This document shows, piece by piece, positions 17,939 through 25,087 of a stretch of DNA of 64,000 bases. The notes beneath the pieces are model-generated. The model saw only the letters and a list, made by a program, of their open reading frames with translations. It ran no database searches and was not told the origin of the DNA. A program made the position numbers and the translations under genes. Every line of letters starts with the position of its first letter. Position 1 is the first letter of the stretch. The stretch is from Dyella sp. BiH032 (GTDB taxonomy: Bacteria > Pseudomonadota > Gammaproteobacteria > Xanthomonadales > Rhodanobacteraceae): positions 4,836,001-4,900,000 of the forward strand of contig NZ_CP134867.1 of the NCBI RefSeq assembly GCF_031954525.1, written 5' to 3'.

Positions 17939-20056
17939 ATGCTCACCGACGACACCAAGGCATCCATCCGCGCCGCCTATGCGCGCCTGAAAGAGGGCTT
18001 GCCCGGTTTCCGTGCGCGCGCCTCGCAGGGAAAGATGATCGCGGAAGTCGCCAAGGCGCTCGCCGAGGAAGGCGGCGCCGCGGTGATCGAGGCGCCGACG
18101 GGCACCGGCAAGTCCATGGCCTATCTCATTGCCGGCGTCGAAGTGGCGCGTGCGCAGAAGAAGAAGCTGCTGATCGCCACCGCGACCGTCGCGCTGCAGG
18201 AACAGCTCGTGCAGCGCGACATCCCGCTCTATCTCAAGCTCAACGGCCGCGAGGCCAAGGTCGCGCTGGCCAAGGGCCGCGGCCGCTATCTGTGCCCGCG
18301 CAACCTCGCGATGGCACGCAACAGCGTGCAGGAGCCGGCACAGATGGGCCTGGGCCAGATGAGCGCGGGTTTCGACGCGGATCTGGCGCTGTGGTCCAAG
18401 CCCCCCGCCGAGCGCGACAAGCAAGTGCTGTCCAAGCTCGCCGGCGCCTTCGACCGCGGCGAGTGGGACGGCGACATGGACAATGCGCCGGATGCGCCCG
18501 GCGACCTGGTGCGCGGCATGATCACCACCAGCGCTGGCGGCTGCACCGGCCGCAAGTGCGGCCAGTTCATGGCCTGCCCGTTCTTCGCCGCGCGCCGCGC
18601 GGTGGGCGACGCGGAGATCATCGTCGCCAATCAGGACCTGGTCCTGGCCGACCTCACCATGCCGCGCGAGGAAGATGGCTTCGGTGGCGTCATCCTGCCC
18701 AAGCCGGACGAAGTGCTGTACATCTTCGACGAGGGCCATCACGTGCCTTCCAAGGCGATCGACCGCGGCGCCGCCGAGGTGCACATGAGCGCGGCCGTGC
18801 GCCAGCTCAGCCGCCTCGGCCGGCAGATCCACGCGGCGTATTCGCTCACCGACAAGGAAGTGATTGGCAAGCTCGCGCTCGATGCCGGCGACGAGAAGCT
18901 GCAGGAGCTCAGCGACGCGCTGGAGGAACTGGAGAAGGACATCCGCCTGAACTGGCTGCCCTCGCCTGACGACGACGAACCCATGTACCGCGGCTCGCTC
19001 GGCCAGCTGCCGGATTCGTGGGTGGAACACGCGCGCGTGCTGTACGTGTTCACCGGAGAGATCGAACGCTGGGTCGGCGCCGTGCGCCGCGCCGTGCTGG
19101 AGATGACCGAGAGCGGACCCACGCACGAGGCGCTGTCGCGCGAGCTGGGCATGGCGCTCGAACGCATCGACCGCCAGCTCCGCACCTGGCGCGCGTGGTC
19201 CAGCGAGGACCGCGAAGGCGGCCCGCCGCTGGCGCGCTGGGTCACGATGTCCGGCGACCAGCAGCTGGTCTGCCATGCCTCTTCCGTTTCCGCCGGCGGC
19301 CTGCTGCGCAGTGTGCTGTGGGAAAACGCCAGCGCGGTGGTGATGACGTCTGCCACGCTCAGCGCGGGCGGCAATTTCCGCACGTTCGCCGATGCCGTGG
19401 GGCTTCCCGACGGTGCCGTGACGCTCAGCCTGCCCTCGCCGTTCAACCTCGCCGAACAGGCGCGGCTGGAAGTGCCCGCGCTGCGCGCGCTGCCCGATGC
19501 GCGCGAGGAGCACGCGCAGGAAATCAGCGACTGGCTCGCGGCGAAGCTCGATTGGAGCGCGGGCAACCTGGTGTTGTTCACCTCGCGCGCCAAGCTCGAC
19601 CGCGTGCTGCAGAAGCTGCCGATCGAATGTGTGCGCAAGGTGCGTGCGCAAGGCTCGCTCGGCAAGTCGCAGCTGGTCGCCGAGCACATCGCGGACGTGG
19701 AAGCGGGCAAGGGCAGCACGCTGTTCGGCCTGGCCTCGTTCGGCGAAGGCCTGGATCTTCCCGGCAAGCTCTGCGAAACGGTGGTCATCACCCAGCTGCC
19801 GTTCGCGGTGCCCACCGACCCGGTCGGCGCGACGTACGCCGAATGGCTGGAATCGCGCGGCCGCAATCCCTTCATCGAAGTCACCGTGCCGGAGGCGACG
19901 CGCCTGCTCACGCAGTACTGCGGCCGCCTGATCCGCACCGAGACCGACCGCGGCCGCATCGTGCTGCTGGATCGCCGCGTGGTGATCAAGCGCTACGGCG
20001 AACGCATGCTCAACGCATTGCCGCCGTTCGCGCGCGTGATCGAGCGCGCGGCGTGA
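17939..20056 (+). CDS. dinG: ATP-dependent DNA helicase DinG (XPD-like, 4Fe-4S)
   Basis: A 705-residue superfamily-2 helicase (E. coli DinG 716). The Walker A motif is EAPTGTGKSM (residues 51-60) and Walker B is FDEGHH. The four Fe-S cluster cysteines fall at 119, 202, 207 and 213, with the spacing of DinG. The C-terminal helicase motifs include TSATLSAGG and YCGRLIRTETDRGRI. DinG unwinds D-loops, R-loops and forked DNA and is SOS-controlled in E. coli. The ATG at 17939 fits the family start. A longer frame from 17879 adds only Arg/Pro residues. The stop overlaps the GTG of the HutD-like gene. Confidence 0.94.
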   Translation: MLTDDTKASIRAAYARLKEGLPGFRARASQGKMIAEVAKALAEEGGAAVIEAPTGTGKSMAYLIAGVEVARAQKKKLLIATATVALQEQLVQRDIPLYLKLNGREAKVALAKGRGRYLCPRNLAMARNSVQEPAQMGLGQMSAGFDADLALWSKPPAERDKQVLSKLAGAFDRGEWDGDMDNAPDAPGDLVRGMITTSAGGCTGRKCGQFMACPFFAARRAVGDAEIIVANQDLVLADLTMPREEDGFGGVILPKPDEVLYIFDEGHHVPSKAIDRGAAEVHMSAAVRQLSRLGRQIHAAYSLTDKEVIGKLALDAGDEKLQELSDALEELEKDIRLNWLPSPDDDEPMYRGSLGQLPDSWVEHARVLYVFTGEIERWVGAVRRAVLEMTESGPTHEALSRELGMALERIDRQLRTWRAWSSEDREGGPPLARWVTMSGDQQLVCHASSVSAGGLLRSVLWENASAVVMTSATLSAGGNFRTFADAVGLPDGAVTLSLPSPFNLAEQARLEVPALRALPDAREEHAQEISDWLAAKLDWSAGNLVLFTSRAKLDRVLQKLPIECVRKVRAQGSLGKSQLVAEHIADVEAGKGSTLFGLASFGEGLDLPGKLCETVVITQLPFAVPTDPVGATYAEWLESRGRNPFIEVTVPEATRLLTQYCGRLIRTETDRGRIVLLDRRVVIKRYGERMLNALPPFARVIERAA

Positions 20057-20610
20057 GCATCCTTCGCGGCGAGGACGTACCGGCCACGCCGTGGAAGAAC
20101 GGCATGGGCCGCACGCGCGAGCTGGCGATCCACCCGGCGGGCGCGGACCTGAGGAATTTCACGTGGCGGGTGAGCGTGGCGGAAGTCGACCGCGCCGCGC
20201 CGTTTTCCGCCTTTCCAGGCGTGGACCGCCAGATCGCCCTGCTCGACGGCGAGGGCTTCCTGATGCGCTTCGACGATGGCCGCGAGCATGCCTTGCTGGC
20301 TCCCTTCGTGCCGTTCGCCTTTCCCGGCGAAGCGGCGGTGGATGCCACGCTCGCCGGCGGACCGACGCGGGATTTCAACCTGATGCTCCGCCGCGGCAGC
20401 GCCACGGGAAGCATCGAAGCCTGGCGGGCCGGTGCGCATGCGTTGGAAGGCATCGTCCTGGTGCATGCCGCGCGCGGGGAAGCGATGACGCCGGAGGGGC
20501 TCTTGCGCCCGGGCGATACCTGGCAGGTACCCGCCGCCTTCGCCCGTGACCGACTGACGCTGCACGGCGACGCGATTTTGCTGGCCGTACACATCACGAC
20601 GGACGTCTAG
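20053..20610 (+). CDS. HutD/Ves family cupin-like protein
   Basis: A 185-residue protein beginning with GTG at 20053, which overlaps the dinG stop. The family blocks PWKNGMGRTRELA, FTWRVSVAEVDRAAPFSAFPG and TRDFNLMLRRG are clear. HutD is a bicupin-like protein encoded in histidine-utilisation operons, where it is thought to control flux. No hut genes are visible here, so the role is uncertain. The overlap shows translational coupling to dinG. Confidence 0.83.
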   Translation: MSILRGEDVPATPWKNGMGRTRELAIHPAGADLRNFTWRVSVAEVDRAAPFSAFPGVDRQIALLDGEGFLMRFDDGREHALLAPFVPFAFPGEAAVDATLAGGPTRDFNLMLRRGSATGSIEAWRAGAHALEGIVLVHAARGEAMTPEGLLRPGDTWQVPAAFARDRLTLHGDAILLAVHITTDV

Positions 20611-20650
20611 CCGGCCCTATACTCGCCCCATCCAACCGGAGGGGTCGCCG

Positions 20651-21229
20651 ATGACGCTGCTGATCGTGGGTCTGGTGCTGTTCCTGGGCGTGCACTCCGT
20701 ACGCATCTTTGCCGATGGCTGGCGCTCCCGAATGATGGCGCGCCTGGGCGAGAAAGGCTGGAAGGGCCTTTACTCGCTGGTCTCGATCGCCGGTTTCGTG
20801 CTGCTGATCTACGGCTTCGGGCTCGCGCGCCAGCAGGCGGTGCTGCTGTACGTGCCGCCGTTGTGGCTGCGTCACCTCAATGCGCTGTTCACTCTGATCG
20901 CGTTCGTGCTGGTCGCGGCGGCCTATGTTCCGCGCAACCATTTCAAGGCGAAGCTCGGGCATCCGATGCTGGCCGGCGTGAAGACGTGGTCCTTCGGTCA
21001 TCTGCTGGCTACGGGCATGCTGCACGACGTGGTGTTGTTTGGGGCGTTCCTGCTGTGGGCGGTGGTGGATTTCGTGGTGTCGCGGCGGCGCGATCGCGTG
21101 AATGGCACGGTTTATCCGGCGGGGACGTTGCGGGGGGATGTGGTCGCGGTTGTGGTGGGTGTTGTTGGGTGGGCGGTGTTTGCGTTTGTGCTGCATGGGC
21201 GGTGGATTGGAGTGAGTCCGATGTCGTAG
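20651..21229 (+). CDS. NnrU-family membrane protein
   Basis: A 192-residue integral membrane protein with about five predicted helices. It has the NnrU signatures FLGVHSVRIFADGWR, GWKGLYSLVSIAGF and FGHLLATGMLHDVVLFGAFLLWA (read in parts). NnrU is associated with nitric-oxide metabolism and is related to isoprenoid-processing membrane proteins. No nor genes lie nearby. The last 30 residues run into codon-biased, GTG-rich sequence next to repeat copy 3, but the stop is clear. Confidence 0.82.
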   Translation: MTLLIVGLVLFLGVHSVRIFADGWRSRMMARLGEKGWKGLYSLVSIAGFVLLIYGFGLARQQAVLLYVPPLWLRHLNALFTLIAFVLVAAAYVPRNHFKAKLGHPMLAGVKTWSFGHLLATGMLHDVVLFGAFLLWAVVDFVVSRRRDRVNGTVYPAGTLRGDVVAVVVGVVGWAVFAFVLHGRWIGVSPMS

Positions 21230-21357
21230 GTGGATGGTGGATTGGGGCTAGCCCCGGCGACGTGTGTTTCGCTGCTGGCGAGGTGTTGCGGGTCTGGCCT
21301 CGCGCTTCCACGCTCGTCATTCCGGCGCAGGCCGGAAGCCGGTGACGATGCGGCTCG

Positions 21358-21770
21358 GTTGTCGCCTCGTGGCCAGCCTTGTCTCGCCCCTGGCGGGGCG
21401 AGGGTTTCGCTCTCCTGCCGGAGAGCGAGTTACTTCTTCTTTGCTTGCCCAAAGAAGAAGTAACCAAGAAGAAAGGGCCCCCTGCGCGGCGCCCTCCGCA
21501 GCCTTCGCTGCTGCGGGTGCGTTGAGGGCTGGCCGGGCTTTTCGATCGGGCATCCCTGCCCGAATCGAAAAGGCGGGGACGTCCTGTCCCCGCCCCGCTT
21601 CGCGGGCCTGATCGTCCAGCCCTCACCGCCGCGAAGGGAACCCGGCAGATCAAGAGCGCTACGGAGCGTCGCTTCGCTCGCTCTTGTTTGGTCGTTGCTG
21701 TTTGCCTCGGTATTCACTTCTCCTTCTCCCCTCCGGGGAGAAGGCGGGATGAGGGGCGGGGCTCGCGGGA
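21358..21770 (-). repeat. Dispersed hairpin-mosaic repeat, copy 3 (inverted)
   Basis: Third copy, in reverse orientation, in the 690-bp gap before the small membrane protein. It has the CGGGCA/TGCCCG subtype of copy 2. In the GTTACTTCTTC stem it reads TCTTTG/CAAAGA, where copy 4 reads TCTTG/CAAGA, so the two arms also lengthened together. The long loop insert of copies 1 and 2 is absent. The rest of the gap (21230-21357, 21771-21916) holds no gene that can be supported. Confidence 0.85.
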
Positions 21771-21916
21771 GCCTTTCCTATCCTGTTGAACAACCACCCG
21801 ATCCAACACAGGTTCTTGCGACAAGCACACACCGGGGTGAAAGGAGTCATCTACACCCCCGCTGCCGCGCCGCGCTAGAGTGGCCTCCGTCGCTCCGTTC
21901 CATCGAGGAACCCGCC

Positions 21917-22114
21917 ATGGCCGCTTTTCTGATCTGGCTGTTGCTGTTGGTGTTCTGCTGGCCCATCGCCCTGCTGGCGCTGGTGCTGTATCCCATCGTC
22001 TGGTTGCTGATGCTGCCGTTCCGGCTGGTGGGTATCACTGTGAATGCGGTGTTTGCCTTCCTGGGTGCGCTGCTGATGCTGCCGGCGCGCGTGCTGCGCG
22101 GCAGGCCCGCCTGA
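21917..22114 (+). CDS. Small two-helix membrane protein
   Basis: A 65-residue protein that is almost entirely hydrophobic. Helices lie at about residues 3-30 and 36-58, ending with a basic RVLRGR tail. The ATG at 21917 has a GAGGAA Shine-Dalgarno sequence just upstream (21905-21910). Longer upstream starts would pass through the repeat. It overlaps nothing and precedes the methyltransferase by 4 bp, so the two may form one transcript. No function was recognised. Confidence 0.6.
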   Translation: MAAFLIWLLLLVFCWPIALLALVLYPIVWLLMLPFRLVGITVNAVFAFLGALLMLPARVLRGRPA

Positions 22115-22118
22115 GCGG

Positions 22119-22709
22119 TTGGAAAAGCCGAACGCACCCTCCTGCGAACGCAACCGCGAGCCGATCCTCGCGGTTTTGCGCGAGCACTTCGCCGATCGCC
22201 GCAGCGTGCTGGAGATCGGCAGCGGCACGGGGCAGCATGCCGTGCATTTCGCCGCGGCGATGCCCTGGCTGAGCTGGCAATGCTCGGACCGCGCGGACAA
22301 CCTTCCCGGCATCCGTCTCTGGCTCGACGACGCGGCGCTGCCCAACACGCCTGCGCCGCTGGAGCTGGATGTCGCCGGTGCCTGGCCGGTGCACCGCTAC
22401 GACGCCGTCTTCAGCGCGAACACGCTGCACATCATGAGCTGGCCCGAAGTGGAAATGCTGTTCGCGCGGCTGCCCGATGTCACGACCGCGGATGCCGTGC
22501 TCGTCGTCTACGGCCCCTTCAACGACCAGGGCCGTTACACCAGCGACAGCAATGCCGCCTTTGACCAGTGGCTGAAGGCGCGCGGCCCACACATGGGCAT
22601 CCGTGACGCCGGCGCGGTGAAAGCGCTGGCGGCGGGTGCGGGCTTCCGCTCCGTGGCCGACGTGGCGATGCCGTCGAACAATCGCTGCCTGGCCTGGCGT
22701 CGGGGCTGA
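22119..22709 (+). CDS. SAM-dependent methyltransferase, DUF938 family
   Basis: A 196-residue class I methyltransferase. It has the motif I glycine loop VLEIGSGTGQHAVHFA, an Asp after the second strand (QCSDRADN) and the DUF938 hallmark FSANTLHIMSWPEVE followed by YGPFNDQGRYTSDSNAAFD. TTG at 22119 is the only start that keeps the conserved ERNREPIL helix. The substrate is unknown. Confidence 0.85.
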   Translation: MEKPNAPSCERNREPILAVLREHFADRRSVLEIGSGTGQHAVHFAAAMPWLSWQCSDRADNLPGIRLWLDDAALPNTPAPLELDVAGAWPVHRYDAVFSANTLHIMSWPEVEMLFARLPDVTTADAVLVVYGPFNDQGRYTSDSNAAFDQWLKARGPHMGIRDAGAVKALAAGAGFRSVADVAMPSNNRCLAWRRG

Positions 22710-22802
22710 GCAGCCTGCGGCCCTAGTGCTTTCGGCCGGCAGGCCGTGTAAAGCCTCATCCCGGGTGGCATGATGCCCCCTTGCCGTTCACCGCCGCGAC
22801 GC

Positions 22803-23216
22803 ATGCCCTCCGTGCAAGCCATCGATACGCTCGTACCATGCCCCTGCGGTAACCCCGCGGGCTACCGGCATTGCTGCGGACCCCTGCACGAAGGCGAGCC
22901 GGCGCCTACCGCCGAAGCCCTGATGCGCTCGCGCTACAGCGCCTACGTGCTCAAGCGCGAGGACTATCTGCTCGCCACCTGGCATCCGAGCACGCGCCCT
23001 ACCACGCTGAAGCTCGGCGCGCAGCAGCCCGCACCCACCTGGCTCGGCCTGACGGTGAAGCGCCACGAGGCCGACGGCGACCGCGCCATCGTGGAATTCG
23101 TCGCCCGCCTGCGCTACGGCGGCGGCAAGGCGCAGCGGATGCATGAGATCAGCCGCTTCGTGCGCGAGGACGGCCGCTGGTATTACGTCGACGGTACGTT
23201 TCCGGAAGAAGCCTGA
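22803..23216 (+). CDS. YchJ-like SEC-C motif protein
   Basis: A 137-residue protein starting MPSVQAIDT. The N-terminal zinc-binding SEC-C-like motif is [16 protein letters not shown], followed by [13 protein letters not shown], a block shared by the YchJ/UPF0225 family. The rest is an NTF2-like alpha+beta domain. An earlier ATG at 22770 only adds basic residues. The function of the family is not established. Confidence 0.85.
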   Translation: MPSVQAIDTLVPCPCGNPAGYRHCCGPLHEGEPAPTAEALMRSRYSAYVLKREDYLLATWHPSTRPTTLKLGAQQPAPTWLGLTVKRHEADGDRAIVEFVARLRYGGGKAQRMHEISRFVREDGRWYYVDGTFPEEA

Positions 23217-23307
23217 GCGACGCAGACGGCGGCGCGGGCGGCGTATCCCAACGTGGCAGCCCTCGACCTTTCATGAACAAGTTCGCCTGCGGCTTGCCGG
23301 AGCCGCG

Positions 23308-24072
23308 CTAGGCGCCGAAGCCCATCGCCGTCTCCCCTTCCTCGCGCCCGTTCGGCCCGAAGCGCCGCTCCACGATCACCCCGCGCCCGTCATGCCGCAG
23401 CGCGACGATCGTGCTCGCGCGCGTCCCGTAGAGCTCTCCGCGGATGAAAGCCGAGGAAAGCCAGCGCTCACGCTCCAGGCCCACGCCGGTATCGGGCAAC
23501 AGCTCGTCCGGCGCGCGATGGTCGTCGGCGAGTGCGGCGAACAGCGGAGCGAAGTCGCCTTCGTCCGCGTCGGCCTCCAGCCATTCGCTCAAGCGGCGCA
23601 TCAAGGCGCGCGTCTTCGGCCACGGCGTGTTGAAGTCGGCGTTCGACAAACCGTGCACGCCGGCGGTGACCGCCTGCGCCTTCGGCACCGGCCGGTTGCC
23701 GAGGTAGAACGCATCGCCGGCGTCGAAGGTGAGCAGGTTGAAAGGGCGGTAGCCGGCCGCGGCGGCCTGCAGGGCGCTGGCGTGCGCGGCGGCCGTGGCG
23801 TCGCCCTTCAGGTAATCGGTCGCCAGCAAGCCGCGCGAGACGCCGAGCTGCGGATCGCGCGGATCACGCACATTGGTCACCACGCAGCACCGGCCCGCAT
23901 CGGTGACGCCGAGCCAGGTGCCGCCCGCCTCCAGATCGCGGCCGCCTATCGTCACGCCGTCGTCCCACCGCGCCAGCGGCGCGCTCGGCCGCGCGTGGAA
24001 CTCGTCGCGGTTGCCGGCCAGCACCAGCCGCCAGCGCGGGTGCGCCTGCCAGGCGAAGGCGATCAGGCACAT
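23308..24072 (-). CDS. NRDE family protein (TANGO2-like)
   Basis: A 254-residue protein beginning MCLIAFAW, with the Cys at position 2 that is typical of the Ntn-type fold. The family's eponymous NRDE motif follows in VLAGNRDEFHARPS. Further TANGO2/NRDE blocks are GGTWLGVTDAGR, VTNVRDP and RGLLATDYL. The biochemical role is unknown, though a Golgi/heme-handling role is proposed for eukaryotic relatives. It is 13 bp downstream of the methylglyoxal synthase on the same strand, so they are probably co-transcribed. Confidence 0.87.
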   Translation of the reverse strand: MCLIAFAWQAHPRWRLVLAGNRDEFHARPSAPLARWDDGVTIGGRDLEAGGTWLGVTDAGRCCVVTNVRDPRDPQLGVSRGLLATDYLKGDATAAAHASALQAAAAGYRPFNLLTFDAGDAFYLGNRPVPKAQAVTAGVHGLSNADFNTPWPKTRALMRRLSEWLEADADEGDFAPLFAALADDHRAPDELLPDTGVGLERERWLSSAFIRGELYGTRASTIVALRHDGRGVIVERRFGPNGREEGETAMGFGA

Positions 24073-24085
24073 GGCGCCGCGCTCC

Positions 24086-24967
24086 TCAGCATGGCCGCAG
24101 CGCGGCGCGCCGGCGCACGGCCTCGGCCCAGCGCCGCGCCACCACGGGAGAGGTCATGCAGACCGCGTCATCGGTCACTGTGGTCACCGCACGCTCGAGC
24201 AGCTGGATGTCCGCCTCGTGTTGACGCGCTACGTGCGGGTCCTCGAAGAACAGCACGCGCTGGCAATGGCGTTCCAGCACCAGGTCCGCGATCTGTGCAT
24301 CGCCGCCCATCGGACCGCTCTGGTAGCGCTGCACCCACGGTTCGCCCTGCGGCCAGCCGCGGCTCCAGGCCAGCTCGTTGAGGCGCTGGCCGGTGGTGCC
24401 GGTGGCCACGCGCCGGGCGAAGCGCGACAGCACATCGAAATGCTCGTCGGCATAGGCCAGCATCTGCGGCTTCATCGCGTCGTGGGCGATCAGCGCCATG
24501 GTCTGGCCTTCCAGGGCGTGGAAGCCGTCCGCGCCGGGATCGGGCGCCAGACCCGCGCCGATGCGCTCCAGCTCCACCCAGTCGCGCGCCGAGGCCACGG
24601 TGGAGATAAAGGGCTTCTGGTGGATCACGCACTGGCGCTTCAACGCGATCGCTTCGGGGAAGATGGACGATGGATCGACCGGATCGATGAGATAGACCGC
24701 GCCGTCCAGCATCCGTCCGGTGCCCGGCAAACCCACCACTTCCGCCACCAGTTTCATCAGTCCGCCTTCGCGGCCATTGGGATAGCGCACCAGCCCGCCG
24801 TAGCCGGCCAGCACGCCGTCGCGGTCGATCGCGTCATACGTACGGCCCACGGCATGCAAGCCGATGCCCAGTTCGCGAATGCCCTGCCCGCTCGCACGCA
24901 GCCAGCGGAACAGTGCCGCGTCCGCGCGACCGTGGTGGAGTTGGTTGGCGGCCAGGCCCATGCGCAT
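24086..24967 (-). CDS. mgsA: Double-domain methylglyoxal synthase (degenerate + intact domain)
   Basis: A 293-residue protein, almost twice E. coli MgsA (152). The second half is a normal synthase: MALIAHDAMKP with the His-Asp pair, ATGTTGQRLNE for the phosphate site, the catalytic Asp in YQSGPMGGDAQ, and FFEDPHVARQHEADIQ with its His. It would turn dihydroxyacetone phosphate into methylglyoxal. The first 130 residues look like a second copy with the same order of blocks. In it the His-Asp becomes Asn-Gln, SGPMGGD becomes a GREGGLM-type sequence, and the end YLIDPVDPSSIFPEA mirrors FFEDPH. It is probably non-catalytic. The start MRMGLAANQ fits the first domain. Confidence 0.82.
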   Translation of the reverse strand: MRMGLAANQLHHGRADAALFRWLRASGQGIRELGIGLHAVGRTYDAIDRDGVLAGYGGLVRYPNGREGGLMKLVAEVVGLPGTGRMLDGAVYLIDPVDPSSIFPEAIALKRQCVIHQKPFISTVASARDWVELERIGAGLAPDPGADGFHALEGQTMALIAHDAMKPQMLAYADEHFDVLSRFARRVATGTTGQRLNELAWSRGWPQGEPWVQRYQSGPMGGDAQIADLVLERHCQRVLFFEDPHVARQHEADIQLLERAVTTVTDDAVCMTSPVVARRWAEAVRRRAALRPC

Positions 24968-25045
24968 GCGGTGTTTCCCCTCGCTGAGAACAGGGCAAGC
25001 CTACCGCAGGCACCGCGCCCGGCGGCGATGCGCGCGAACAAAAAA

Positions 25046-25070
25046 GCGGCGCACCACCAGGGTGCGCCGC
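25046..25070 (-). terminator. Intrinsic terminator of the TonB receptor gene
   Basis: A perfect 10-bp stem (GCGGCGCACC/GGTGCGCCGC, 5-nt loop) is followed on the minus strand by six T residues. It lies 18 bp past the receptor stop. Confidence 0.88.
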
Positions 25071-25087
25071 CCGTGCAGTTATCGGGA

